From the NCBI RefSeq assembly GCF_005239225.2, contig NC_133286.1:17746572-17810571 (forward strand): a DNA stretch of 64,000 bases. The letters run 5' to 3'. The position numbers and the translations under genes were made by a program. The stretch comes from Populus alba. Taxonomy: Eukaryota > Streptophyta > Magnoliopsida > Malpighiales > Salicaceae. The notes under the pieces were generated by a model, which searched no databases, was not told the DNA's origin, and was given only the letters and a program-made list of their open reading frames with translations. Below, piece after piece: positions 1 to 13,800 of this stretch (position 1 is the first letter of the stretch; each line of letters begins with the position of its first letter).

Positions 1-1424
1 ATCCGTACCAGGTAAGAAGTCACTGTATAGCTGCCAAAAGTTATCCTTGCAATCAAATGCAAATAAAAGAAGACATGCTAACCGCAGGTCCCAATCTGTC
101 TGGCACAGAGAGATACCCAGTTTAAGTACAAGGAAAGAACAGAAAGATAAATGACTGTCATAAAGTAAGTGAATCATCCCATCAACCAAATGAATGAATG
201 AAATAAAGAATAAACAATAAGCGGTGATCATAATGGAATAGAATGTCATAAAAATCATCAATGAAGAATCAAATTAGCATTAAAAATTAGAAAATAAAAC
301 CCCAATAGCATGGAAATATTACCTCTGGATCTGTTGAGTTAATAATATCAAATATTGGATGACCCAATGGTATTATATCTGGAAAAAACATCCATGGGAG
401 CTTCTTACTTATATTCAACATCAACTCTATTGGGATTTCCATAACCACCTGTTCATTCAATTACAGAATCACACATCAGAAAACTCACAAAGAGAAGTCC
501 ATTTCAGAATTCAGTGGAAGAACAAACCAAGATCCGAATACATTGTATTGGAACACACCCAGTGACAAGTTGATAGATAACAGATACAAAGCAAGAAGTA
601 TTCACACGCACTGCTGCGTGGAAAAAAGACAGATAACGTACTACTGCTACAAATTAGATTATAACAATTATGATGAAATGAAGCTACTCACCCTTGCACG
701 GCGAAGTGGTTCAACATCTTTGGCAGCATAAACTCCAAATCCATCTGGCCCTTCCTTAAATTCAATTCCATAAGCACGCATGCTCCGAGCATAACCTATC
801 CTATAAAAATCAGGGTCTGCTGGTTCCAACTATCATGAGAGGGGAACACCAAGAACATTTCAATTAAAAGGGCTGCTGTGAAATATTTGCCAATTAGAAG
901 AGAAGTGGAGGGAAATAAAAGAAAACAAAAAATACCTTATCATAGAATCTAAATTTGTATGCTTTCTAACAAAAATAATAAAATACGCACAAAGAAAAGA
1001 AATTCAAGAACAAATCATTTAACAATTCAGAAACCAAAGGGAGAATAAGAAATGAAGAAGAAAGTGAAATTGGGGTACCTCAGAGTCAGACTCTTCTTCG
1101 ACTTTAGGAGGTTGAAGGAGAGGATACGAAGGTATATCAACTGAAAAAGCTTTAATGGGTCTGCTGGCACTAGTGGTAAGATTAATGCTGTTTTCCCTGT
1201 TTCTGAAGAATGAATATCTGGGTGGTGGTCTTGCTGTCCATCCATGATGTAATAAAACCTCCTTATCTTTACACTGTTTCTTTCACATAAACATGGCTGC
1301 TAGTCAATTCATAGAAATAAATAATACATGAGCAGCAGAGACAGAGAGAGAGACAGAGAGAGGGGACCTGGGAGATGGAGAAGCAGTGAGTGAGGTGGTG
1401 ATGTAAAGGAGCAGTAGAGGCCAT
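1..1424 (-). CDS. SET-domain lysine methyltransferase-like protein (5' part, truncated by window edge)
   Basis: Five exons read on the minus strand: 1424-1368 (MASTAPLHHH start), about 1261-1079, 829-692, 448-323 and 99-1, the last running off the window. All junctions from exon 2 onward keep frame; the exon 2 acceptor (1261 or 1258) is the least certain. The first ~80 residues are Ser/Pro/Arg-rich and look like a plastid transit peptide. Then come LEPADPDFYRIGYARSMRAY, GFGVYAAKDVEPLRRAR, VVMEIPIELML, PWMFFPDIIPLGHPIFDII and TDWDLRLACLLLFAF. This is the N-terminal SET portion of the plant rubisco-LSMT-like family (Arabidopsis At5g14260 type). These proteins are thought to methylate lysines in plastid proteins, but the substrate here is unknown. 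The SET catalytic tyrosine and the substrate-binding domain lie outside the window. Family call is firm; function is by family only. Confidence 0.82.
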
Positions 1425-2540
1425 TTGCTCTCAAAATGCTGCTCTCACTCTCGCACTAGAATAGATATGGCATGTCGTGCTCCTGTGTTGATTCTTTCAA
1501 CTTGTGTAAAAACGTTATCCACTTTTCATTTCTTCGTTTTTTTACAGCCCGTTGTCTTTATTTTCTTTTAATTATGACTTACGAAAAATATAATTTAAAA
1601 TCTGTTTTTTATAAATAACCTTTGACAAAAAAATAGTTTCAAAGGATTTTTAAGAAGCAACTTTTTTTTATTGAAGATATATATATTAAGTTGGAATTCT
1701 AATTTATATTTTAATTTTTTTATTAAATTAAAATATTGACTTAATTCTCTAACGAATTTTTAATTTAATTTAAAAGTTATTTCTAACCAAAAAAATTAAT
1801 AATTTTTAAATGAGTTCAAAATTAAAAAAAGCTTAAATTAATTTAAAAAATCATATCAAAAGGAACCTGTAAGATATAAAAAGTATAATTATGGGAAAAA
1901 AATATATTGCATCATATATTTATATATAGCTTATTTTATAAAATATAAATATACATATAATATAAATATATTAAATATACTATTATAGATATATAACCTT
2001 TTTAAATATTTTTTTAAGTAAATTTCATTTTTAAAACATCAAAATATTTTTTTTTAAATTAATGAAAAATCCAAATTAATTAATAGTATTACTCGAGAGT
2101 TATATTTGAGTTTTTTTTTTTTTTTAATATGAAGACAAGGAAAGTAAGATTTGTATAAGGTATTATATGTGTAAAAACATGAAAGCGTTTTCTGAAATTA
2201 AAAAGAGAAAAGTAGTTTTTATGCATTTTCATGATGCTTGGTGAACTATAAAAAAAATTCGAACAAAAGCAAAAATAATCTTTTTTCCATAAAAAAAAAA
2301 AAAGTGTTTTCCTCGAAAGAAACAAGGTCTGAATCAATTTGCAAGAATCATACCAAAGGAAACCTAATTTTACCAAGCTTGCCTTACTCGAAGTTCATGT
2401 GAATTTAGTAAAGAAGATGAGTGGGAGAGGGTGTGTTTTCATTTTCATCAATGGTGCTTCTACTACCCTACTGCTCTCTGGTCTGCTGTACTTTGCAGAG
2501 ATGCTGTTCTCTGTTGATTCTTACTAATATTTTGTAAATA
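1425..2540. other. Intergenic, AT-rich
   Basis: Divides the 5' end of the SET gene from the 3' side of the sorting-receptor gene. Positions 1560-2100 are very AT-rich with homopolymer runs and short TA stretches. I see no exon with splice signals and no recognisable element. The small reading frames here have no family features. Confidence 0.6.
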
Positions 2541-3394
2541 AACAAAGATTCAAGCAGCTCTCGAAGCCCAGGTGGTTAGAACACCCGTTTGAGCCCGACT
2601 CTCTCAACGAGAGCATTATAAAATTTAGTTAGCCTTTTTCTATGGGGCATGGATTTTACTCTTTCTATCTTCAGGTACAAATATCCAACAGATTAGGGAT
2701 TGGACTGAGGAGTTCTGTCGTGAAAATTCAGGCAGGTAGTCGTGATCTGGCCATGAAAGGAGGCGCTATCTCCTGATGTTTGGTCATAAAACTACTTGAG
2801 CTTCACAGTACTGCCAACAGGACATTTAAGCAAACATCTCTCAATATGGCAAATTGCAAAATATAGTTGCTATTAATTTATAGACTACAGAACTTTCCTT
2901 TACACAGCGTCAGCCATGCTCTGCACATAGCAACTGTTGAAGGGTCTTAATGTTCTTGATACAGAGCAGCATCTCATTTTTAGACATCCTTCATCTATTT
3001 ATTCTTTTCATCGTATATGTAGTTGTCACCTTTACATGTTCTTATTCATCTTTGGAGCAACATCTTCATGATCTCTGCTATTTTTCTGTACAGAAGGAAA
3101 AAATCACCAGACTCTTCTATAAAAATGAAAAAGAGTATTGTTCTAAAACCGTATGGTAGCAGGAGAACTGGACTTCTCTCTGCCGTGTATAAGAACTGCC
3201 ATTTGTTATGAAGATTTACATCCAGTAGCAACATTATCCGCCCTTCTAATGGTATCATTCTTTGCAAGATTGATTGCTTAGTTCTTGTATCTGTGAATAG
3301 AAAGCAAAGGAAGGAGTCAGATTGCAGAAAATTTTGAGCACCAAAGTTAGACAAACGACAGAATTTGTAACCACCGAGAAAAGGACTTGTTACC
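2541..3394. other. Probable 3' UTR and downstream flank of the vacuolar sorting receptor gene
   Basis: Lies just after the VSR stop codon on the minus strand. It has higher complexity than the AT-rich DNA further left, as expected for a 3' UTR plus flank, but no polyadenylation site can be fixed. A short tRNA-like patch near 2570-2620 is discussed under findings. No coding exon is supported. Confidence 0.4.
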
Positions 3395-6300
3395 TTACAC
3401 CATCGCGCCATGCCGTAGTGGCTGGGCTTCGGTTGAAGCTTCATTGTTCTGGTTGTTGTCAAGTGGCATGTATTGCGACATGATAGCCATGATCTCTGAG
3501 TCCATGTAAGACTGCAATTGGAAAGAGAAAATGTTGGATGATTACATCATTTCTTGCAAGTAAAGATTCAAATCAATAACCCAAGATAGACAAGAAAAAG
3601 CTGGTCCATATATTGAATGCATGTAGACATACCCGAAGCCTGTATTTGTAGAATATATAACCAGCAATGCCAGCTCCACTCACAACAGCAAGGATCACAA
3701 GGGTGAGGAACCATCCGAATCTGGATCCGCTTCTTTCTGCAGAATTGACAAACAAAGGTCAAAATATCTCACAGGAAATAATTGATGACAAGTTTGCCTT
3801 CGGTTTTACTTGATTAAACTTGGATGATATTGCTGATTGACTATCTCATGCTCATAGCATTTTGTTTCCAATCATGGAAGTTTTGATGACGCATAAAGAC
3901 ACCACTCAGAAAGGATTCCTCAGTAGCAGAAAAACCTTCTAATATAAAATTAATCAGTATATCGAAGTTTTAGAAAATGAACCTGATAAGATTAATACCT
4001 ATAAACAGTGGATTCAATGGAATATTGCTGGGGACAACTGAACTTAAACGAGGTAATGCGAAAATTTAACATTCAAATGAAAGAGCCAGTTTTACTTTGG
4101 AAACTATAAATAGAACCTCGTCATTGACCGTCATCTATATCAAATCACAGATGCCATTAACATCTCCTGCAGAAAAAGAAGTCATCTAAAAATTTTAATC
4201 TGAGATTGCTTCTCTTACCAATACAAGCATCTTGCTCCTTTATATAAATGAGGTTCCCCTTACATTTGCACTCATATCCACCCCACTCATTCTTACAGGA
4301 GCAACCATCACATTGACAAGCAGTGCGCGCGGTACATTCATCAATATCTGGTGCAAAGTAGAAAACTATTACTAGAGAAATATTTCACAAGAACAAAAAA
4401 GTTGCAGATGGAGAGTGATTTAATGAAACAGTTCCAATACTCAATTTGATAGAAGATGAGCACCTTCGCATGTGCGACCATCCCCCTGAAACCCTTGTGG
4501 GCATTGGCAACCAGATAGCAAGGAGTTCTGCTCAGCATGGAAAGGAATTGTGTCAAGGTGGAACGAATAAAGTTCAAGGGTGGTTATTAAATTTATAAAA
4601 AAGAACTAAATCGACAGGGAAGAGGATTAGTGTAATCAGAAGACGAAAGATAATATCACTGAACTGAGCAAGCTGAGAAACTTAATCCAAGTCTTGTTTC
4701 TGACCAGCATCCTCCGTTGTTTACTGCACACCTTCCAGGTCCAATAGCTGCCAAAAGAATTGTGTGAGCAGCCTATTTATGAGTACAATTGTCTATTTCA
4801 CATAGTTAAGAAGGTTGAAAACACAACAGAAGAAACAGAGTATCATTCCTTCAGTGAGATTGTTAGACAGGGACTGACACTTCCAATCTTAGTGGACGTA
4901 TAGCCAAGGGAAAGAGCCTACCTGTACAAGACAAGTAACCATCTCCTGCAAACTGAACACCATTCACAACTGGACATTCACACACCCTTCCCCTAAATGT
5001 GTCCTGAACAAACTCAAGATCCTACTATTAGTGAAACCAAAAACACAAAGGACAGCAACAAGTTATATAGAATGGTTTGACTAGGCAATTCTTATGCGGG
5101 GATCGATAAAAAATCTCATATTGGAATACTTCTTCTGTATTACCTTGCAAGCGGTCGTGTTAGATTCTCTGTCCTGCCAACAGCCTCCATTCCTTTCGAG
5201 ACACTCATTAGTCTCAAGTTCTGTCAATAAACATCAAGGAAAAAGAGAGAATTTATCAGCAATTTCCCCTAGTGTGTGAAGTATCAATCTTGAGAGTGAA
5301 AGACTGAGTAAATGTCTCATCAACCAGAACTTAAACAAACTGGAGGATCGGTGGTCTCCTTAAATCCAGAACATACGGCCTTCAGCACCGCAGTCCTCTC
5401 CAATTTTCCTACAGAAGGAAAGTGAAAATAAATAAAAGACTCATAATGCCATGATACATATATACAACTTCCACGAAAAGGATAACAAGGGTAACTGTAA
5501 AAGGTATCCAGTTCGAAGAACATTTTGGCTATAGGCGAGTGAAAATCAGGGAATATAGTGTCTTTTCTTTTAACTAAAATTAAAGTTTCAATAGATGGGA
5601 AGAAAATTTAAATAACCAACCATCATCGGAAAAGGAAACAGAAATCCAAAACATCAAGATTCATGAGATAAGCCCATAGGAAAAATACTATATAACCCTA
5701 TGCATATGGAAACACTTCTAACGAAGAGGTGGCAGGGCAGATCATGATTAACCTGGTGCCACTAGAATGGCCAGAAACATAAAATGGAGAGGTTAAAAAG
5801 AAATGAATGCAATTTAAAAGCATACAAATCATCAACTGGGGTTTGGGTTATGGGAAGGCCTCTGTAAGATCTAAAATCCAAAATTGAAACAGTGAATCAA
5901 ATTCAGTGTTGAAACCGACTTGCTTGATAGCGGCTTGGAAGAAAGCAGATCTACATAGTAAACCCAACTCTTTAACATGCTTAAACACAATCTCCCACTA
6001 CTTTAATGCATTTCATTTACACTCTACAATGGGAAGACGAACCTCGGTATTGAACATTATTAATCACCAATGTTGGCAAGATGGAAACGTCACCACGAGA
6101 TCCTCGTCCTACCTGAATTCCATAAACCAGAATATAAAGTAAGAGCCGACCAGTGTTTTAAATGTCCAGACACAGACACATACAGAAATACACAGGCATG
6201 CAATTAAGGGCAATGTAGTTCAGTTTAGAAAAGAAATCTGTAGTGGTGCTATTTGAAGGCCGATTTGGACTGCAGGAACGGAAAGTTGCAAACCAAATGA

Positions 6301-8506
6301 CAAGTATGACCTGCAGTTCCTGCTCAATTTTGAGCACTTCATTCTCCACATCAGCTTCAGGATCACCCATGCATTTTTCGATCTTCTCAACAGGCAAATC
6401 TGCATCCATACATTGTAATCATCACAAAACTAATGCAAGCAGGATTCTGTAATACTATACTGTAGAAAAGAACTCACCAAGTGATTTCAAAACTTCTTCA
6501 GCACATTCTTTGCTATATCTCTTGTTCTTCATAGAACACCTGAAATGGAAATCTGTCACATAATCCCACCAAACCCAAGACCTTCCACTCTCATTAGCAA
6601 CTCTATGGACACAAAGCTGCCTCAAGTTCTCAAATACCACGTCCTTCCCCTGATATCCCACCCCAAAATCCTGTTCTGGATCAGGAGCACAGTATCTTCC
6701 ATGGTTTATGCACTGAGATTTGCATTGACTGCTAAGAATGAAAGCCTGAGGACAATACCAAGTAATATAGTGTGGAGTGAATAGAGTGTATCCCCCTCTT
6801 TCGAGGATCTGAGCATGACCTTTGAAATTCTTCACAAAATCCATCTGCTCATCACATCGAGCACCACATTCGTCATTGCTGTTCGTCCAAAGCTCATACT
6901 CAACTCTCTGATCAGGATGGGGCACTGACTCTCTCCAGTCCAATTTTATGACCACGTCTTCTTTATTCCTCAAGGCTTCCTTTAAGCTCTCTCCAAATGA
7001 CTTCTCTATGAAAGCTGATGGGATTCCAATCTTCTCTACATACCCGTCAGCGTCATTGCTCACCTCTGGAGAATCCATGGTTATTAGAGTCTCGTCTATG
7101 TTATCGGCCACTAGCACTGCTGCAGCTCCAGCTTGTTGAGCATTCCATGCTTTCAAGGCAAAGTAGCACTCTACATTTGCAATAAGAAAAACAGGAAGAT
7201 CAACATTTGATTTCATCAGCAAAAACTATTACAGAAAGCTCAAAACCTCCAGGATTTGTGAAATCCAGCGGGCTTGATTCAGCTTATCATCATTGAACTG
7301 TATGAATTCAAATCTTTGGGGGAATAATCATCAATCGTAACATTCACGTAAGATCATATAGTATTTTAAATCATCAATTTATATAAGAATTGAAGCCTAC
7401 AGAAGGCAAGAACAAAGAGAATAAATGGAAAAATGAAAGTAGATATTTAATTAAACATAATAATGGCGGTTCTATATGGTGACTAAAACATTTATCAAAA
7501 ACTAAGAAATGAATGAGAATACTCCTCCTTCTTATCTCACAGTTGATCCAGATCAAACAGTCAACCTATCGAACCTCGAAGTGAACAGAATGTGGGCCTA
7601 TGTTGAAGCCAGAGAGCAAAATGGAAGGGTATAAAACAGAGGATTTTGACAAAGAATTTGGAATTATTAGTTGCATCAAAACACATGGAGAAAAGCAAAA
7701 ATCTATTGTCTTCCCAATAACTTTCAGCAAATTCAAATAAAGTCTAGTGCAATAAGCAAACAACTAGACTCCAATCCATTACTAAAAACTGAATATGCCT
7801 TTGTAAGCTATTCATAAAAACAGAAAACTGCTAGCCATTAATGCTGACTCCATAATTAGTGATCCGTCAATCAAATTCCTAACGAATTAATCTCGGCTAA
7901 TAAGAAAGTTGAAGAGAAAGAGAGAAAGCAGAGCGTGTGAGCAAAATCAAACAAAAACCCATTTCATACCAGGTTTACTAGCTACTCCACGAAAGAGTTA
8001 ATCAAATTGTTAACGAATCAATAAGCAAATCAATAAAAAGATGGATTACAGACAGACTGAAGTCAAAGTCAAAGGAAATCCATGAATCAAATTCTCAACA
8101 AAGAAACGAAATTTACACAAGATTAACATCAATCTATGAAAACTCAAGAGGCAAGAGAATAATTGTGAGTAATATATTTATTTATACCTCCACGGTCAAG
8201 AAGTAGAACGGTTGGGCGAGAGCCTTTAGACTTGAAGGGTTTACCACCATCAAAAGCCTGACAACCATAAGCTCCTTTATCTGGATACACAACAGAACCA
8301 ACCAAGTAGCCACCATAATCTGGTATACCAAAGTTACCTATTGCACTGTCATGTTTTGATATCAAACTCAGAGGAGAAAGCACTCTTATGTTACTCTTCT
8401 CTACCACAAAATGACCAGACACACAACTCCTCCCTATAAATGTTATTACAAGAAACAAAGACACGAGTTTCTTCAGAGAAGCAGTCATGCAAGTGATCAT
8501 CGCCAT
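3395..8506 (-). CDS. VSR: Vacuolar sorting receptor, VSR5-7 type (complete, 12 exons)
   Basis: Type I membrane receptor that carries proteins with vacuolar sorting signals from the Golgi/TGN toward the prevacuolar compartment. Exons: 8506-8188, 7170-6478, 6399-6311, 6112-6043, 5408-5325, 5220-5144, 5003-4922, 4747-4665, 4530-4464, 4347-4219, 3736-3633, 3511-3395. Lengths sum to 1914 nt, 637 residues, every phase consistent; the family is usually ~620-635. Order: signal peptide ([14 protein letters not shown]), PA domain with [12 protein letters not shown] and [20 protein letters not shown], central region with [16 protein letters not shown] and [15 protein letters not shown], cysteine-rich EGF repeats including calcium-binding DIDEC, a transmembrane helix at ~572-592, and a cytosolic tail with the YMPL sorting motif. 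Start could be Met at 8533, 8506, 8500 or 8488; 8488 gives 631 residues. The 4530 acceptor could be 4527. Closest in style to Arabidopsis VSR7 from memory. Confidence 0.95.
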
Positions 8507-8533
8507 GATGATCAAGAAAGAATATTCATACAA

Positions 8534-9219
8534 GACTAGCTACAAAGCTGGTTTGGTTTATGATCAATCCTTGTTGAGAATAAGAAAGAATCAGAGAGAA
8601 AAGAAAGAAAGAAAGAGGGAGAGGGGGACAAGGGAAACAGGGAGAACGTGTGGTGTGAGCAAGAGTGGACTTTGCAACGGTCTACAGGTGGAGGGATTCC
8701 AAGTTAAGTTTTTTGGAGTTTGGTGTTGGAATCTTTTCGCTTACTAGTTTAAATAACAAAGGTGTATTTAATTTAGAGAGGAAGAGATTTAGTGGAAAAT
8801 TGAAGGGTACGTTTACTTTAACTTGGAGTCTCTGTATACCCCATGAAAATGAAAATAACTCTGACGTAAAGGGTACAACATGAGAGTGGAAGGAGGGAGG
8901 GGAGGGGAGGGGGAATTCATGGAGTATAGATAGATGGAGCTGACAGAGGCAGCAAGACCTACCTTCTTTTTATATTGCGTGCAACTACGTGGAAGTGAGA
9001 GCGACTGGAGACAGCGAAAGAAATGTTGAATATCATTCGAAAACCAATTATTGTTGTTGCAGTTGTATTTTATTTTTCAAGTTGTTGGATTGATTTCTTA
9101 AATTTTAAGGTAAAGTGGGATTTTTTTCAGCAATTTATTCTTAATTAATTATTAGGTACCAGAAATTTGCAACTGCTATTTTGGGGGTTCTATATAGGCA
9201 GCGAGTAAGTAGCGGAGGC

Positions 9220-9257
<38 letters not shown>

Positions 9258-9790
9258 TGAGGTTAATAATACCTTTCTATTTGTTGGAGGGATGATAAAA
9301 TTCCCACATGAAATGGATTCGCATACATATATTAAAAAAGTATATATATTGTTCTCCTATAATCCAATTGTTACATCAAGAAAAAAAAGTGAAACTTCAT
9401 CATTAGATAATAACGTGCATTTAATGTGATTATTATTTAAACATCCGACATTTGCATGAAGAATAAAGGAACTGTTTTCCAAACGAAAAAATGTGCAACT
9501 TTAAATAAATTAAAAGGTGAATTTTGCTAAATGATGATATTTTATATCCTATTTGATGTAATTCTAGAATCCAACATGCGGAAATAAAGTTATTAAATGT
9601 TTATTTAGATAATGAGTAATTACATGTTCAAAATAGTAATTCATTTTTTAAAATTGATAGAACATATAATTGGTGATAGAAATCTAATTCTTGCGAAATT
9701 GTTATTTTTATGGGGTTTAGGAATCTCTAATAATTAAGTTAATGATTTTTTAATAAGAAATTGTAATAAATAAAAGAATAAACATTAGGT
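8534..9790. other. Intergenic: upstream region of the VSR gene, with (TA)n repeat
   Basis: Contains the VSR 5' flank, a purine-rich stretch (AGAAAGAAAG/GAGAGG) at 8580-8640, a G-run tract at 8890-8915 and a (TA)n microsatellite near 9223-9255. No coding exon or clear core promoter motif was identified. Confidence 0.5.
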
Positions 9791-9799
9791 TTTAGGGAC

Positions 9800-10850
9800 C
9801 ATCATGTTAGTTTTTGTATGATAAATACTCTAAGAATGTATGATAAGATAATAAAAATATGAACATTTTACCTCGATAGTTTGAAGAATATTTATAACTC
9901 TTAAACTTTATTTTTTTATTAAAAGGTTAGAGAGTCATTTTATTTTAAAAATTTTTGAAGAGAAAAAAAATCTCTTACATAACATTAATGTTGATGGAAA
10001 TAATCTTTATATCAATATTAATGTTGATGGAAATATCTTTTACACGACATTAATATCAATAGATATTACATTTACATCAATATTAATATTGATTGGAATA
10101 TGACAAGTTTTTAAAAGATTTTTAGATATATAGAGGTGTAAAGAAATGACTATTCTAAATTTTTATAATGATAAGAATGACCTTGTAACTTGAAATAAGG
10201 ATTATAAAGACTATTATTTCCATATGTATTTGGTCTTGAAATAATTTCAAATCCAAGAATGATGGGTCTGAATATTTTACTAGATCCATATGTACTTAGT
10301 TTAACACTTAGCTAAATCCAAAGATATTAGGTTTGATATCTTGTTAAATTTAAATGTGCTTGGACTTAGTGCTTAACTTAACTTAAAAGTGTTAGGTTTG
10401 GTTTCTTGTCAAGTTTATATATACTTGGGCTTAGCGCATAATTAATTTCGTAGGTAATTTTTTTATGTTTTTTCATCCAAAAATCATGGTTTTTAAATAG
10501 TTTATTGCACTTCTTCCAAAAAATAATAATAAAAAAAATACTTTGTCACTCAATACTATAAAATATATGTCTTTGGTTGTTCTTTTTATTTTTTCTCTTT
10601 TACACAAAATTCAACTCATTCCTAAAAGATTATTTGTTTTGCTACCTCAACTCTCAAGACCTTTCTATATATGATCTTCGAGGTGTATTTGTCTTCATCC
10701 AATAACCACTTTGGTAGATGGAGAAATAATATTTTAAATATAATGTTATTTTCATATTATTAATTCCTAAACAATCATCAATTCTCCTAACAATTGTAAG
10801 TGAGAAAAGATTAAGACAATAGTTGGCGTTGTCAATATTATAATATTTTT
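9800..10850 (+). mobile_element. Degenerate gypsy-type LTR remnant (tentative)
   Basis: The right end reads caatagttggcgttgtc at about 10820-10840. This resembles the primer-binding-site junction (TTGGCGCCGTTGTC-like) just downstream of many plant Ty3/gypsy LTRs. Upstream lie repeated motifs such as ttaatgttgatggaaat (10 kb) and tandem ~60-bp units with gtgcttggacttagtgctta (10300-10430), as seen in decayed LTRs. No gag or pol coding was recognised downstream, so this is a solo or truncated LTR at best. The left border is a guess. Confidence 0.35.
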
Positions 10851-13800
10851 AAATTACTTTTTCAAGTATTTTTTTATAGTTTTAATAAGAGAATCAAAAT
10901 TATAAAAGAATATTTAAAAAACATTAATTTATTTTTTAAAATAAAAAATATTTTTAATAAACAATTTCAACCGAATTTATAAACTCTTACTTAAAGTTCG
11001 GGAACATTTTTATATGTATTACACCCTGTGTGTAGAGTATACGTACGGATTACGATCGAGGAAAAATGGCTTATTAGTATAATTGTTGTTTATTATTAAC
11101 AACGTTACTAATATAAAGATTACGTTAAACAAATTATTAATGTAGATGACTCAATCCACGTACCTTAAAATAAAAGGCAAAGTTTTCTAAAGTTTGAGGG
11201 ATTTTTCGGTTTGCATTACAAGTTTTAGACATCATTTATCTTCTTGATCACAAACACCTTCTAATGAAAATATCCACATAAGACTATAATACAAAATGTG
11301 AGGGGGTTGGCTTTTTTTTTTTTTTTTCCTTATGAAAGACGAGAAATATATTAATTAACAGATAATTTAGCCATAAAAAATATGGCTGAACAGGAGAAGT
11401 AGAATAATAAGAGACAGGTTAGAAAACATACAAAATATAATCAAACACCCTCCCCTGTTTACTGATCAGAAGTTAAGAAATCAACCAAAATATAAATTTA
11501 TTAAAGAGCACTGTACCCATACAAACAAATCAGTATATATGAGAGAATATATGCTCAAAATAAATTAAAGAAACGTCAAAACAAATAAGACATTTTTTTT
11601 TTGTAGTGATTGTAAATAAGCATTTTTTTTTCTCTTTTGGGTTGGAAAATGCATGTTTATTATCAAAAATTTTTTTTAAAAAAAAACCAATAAAAATACC
11701 GGTGAAAAATATTTCCTTGTTTATATATGAAAATTATTTTGTAATCATTATTACTTTTCATATTAAAAATCATGCATTAATAGTAATTTCATGGTGATCA
11801 TGATATTTATCTAAAATGGATTAAGTAATTCACTAGTTCAATTTTCTTAATTTCAACTTCTTGATTAATAATGAAACAAACCATCTATAAAAAATGAATA
11901 GTAACATTATAAAAAAAAATAATTAATTTATGTGAGATATTATAAATTACTTACATGAAGATCCATTATCTACAAATTTCACCTAGTTTTATTTCTTATC
12001 AAGTTTCACTCCACCAAGTAAACAAACTTATCTGTTTTTATTCTAATCATTTACATTTTAAGTTAAAAATTGTTTGTGGTATTTATATATTGTTTGTATA
12101 TTTGAGTCTTTTACTTGTTTTACTATAATAATTTTATTGTATTAATGTATGATTTATATTTCAGGAATTGTTTGAGATTTGAAGATAATATATTTAATTT
12201 GTTACTTAGTAAAATTGATTGTGGTTTTGTAACTTGGATATGTTAAAACTAAAAAAAAAATGATAAATAATTTAATGAAGCGGGTACCAAGGATTTTTTG
12301 TTAATTTTATAGTTAAATTGAGAGTCTGAAAAAAATTAATTTTGTATAGAATCAATAATAATTACGATATTATTTATTTAGGATAGTATAATTTGAAAAT
12401 TAAACTTTAATGAACAAGCCCTTTACCTGTATGGTTAAAAATGGATTACTCTTTGTTAATTTTAAGGTCTCAAAAGATTAATTAAGATGTGCATTATCCA
12501 AACACTTACACTTAAAGAAAAAGAAAAAAAAGTAGTAAAAGAAGGAGGTTCCTCTTTTCTAATTTACTCAAGACCACGTCTTCATACTCTTTTGAATATG
12601 CAAGTATCGTTTTTTTATCCTTCCTTTTCTTAAACATTCAATCAATGATAAAATGACGAACCTGCCATTTTCCCCCTTCCATATTATTCAGGATTCTTCC
12701 ATTCAAATTGACTATACAGCCAAAAATGACAAAGTGACACTCAACTAGTCAAATGAATTGGAAGAAAGGAGTGGCGGAGAAGCTGCCACGCTTCTTCTTC
12801 TTCTTCTTCTTCTTCTTCTTTTCATGTATACATGCGTGTGTGTATCATTGGGAACTTAGCCTGAATTAGGTATACCCTGTATGTGTATCAGGGAAATGCT
12901 TTATCTATTAATGTTCCTTTCATACTAATATCCCAGTACGTGATAGCTTATTGTCATATAATTTAGATTTTGCGGAATATATATGTTATAGATTTCTTCA
13001 ACTCATCAGATATATGTCCATTTCCATCATCGAGAGACCCACTGGGCTTCGAGCTGAATAAACAGGCAGTTAATTCTCGATTATATTATAACCAAATAAG
13101 CTAAAATAATCAGAATTCAGAATTGATGTTTCATTGAAGCAAGTTATGGATACACAGCCGTTAAGCCATGATCCTTCTATGAATTATATATTTACCAGTT
13201 CTTCTCTAACCTTTCGAAACCATATAAAACGGCTTGTCAATGCTTAGATAGGTCGAGAATCTCAAGGTCTGTAATGGGTAATTTGAAAAAAACAGGATGC
13301 AGTCTTGCAGATAAACATTATCTGTACAGCCCCGTGTATACAATGGCGGGCGGCAGTCTGCAAAAAGGGACCCATTTTCTGTATCTGTCCTTCTGAAGTC
13401 CTTTTCTCAGACAGTCAATGCAGGAAAAAAAACGAGGAGGAAGAAGAAGAAGGAAGGATTGAAGTGATAGATTGGCAAGTTGCAATTATTTTCAAGTTAA
13501 ATTTGCACTAGTCTCGAACAGCGATGCCATATATACTTGCCCCTTAACGTCACTCCACAAGATATTTATTACAGGAAAAAACACTAATTTGTATGGGAAA
13601 ACATTGTGACGCGTTGCACCGAGTACACATTTATAGTTCTGAACCTTTTTTGTTTGAATTTTTGCACGTTCTGTTTATCCTGTGAGTTGTGGTTAAATGT
13701 GTTTGAAAATTGTTTGTATTTGTGACATGATGACACTAATCTGTTGATATTGTCGATTTTTTTTTTGTCCTTTTAATTTTAGATTTTGGTTAAAAAATTT

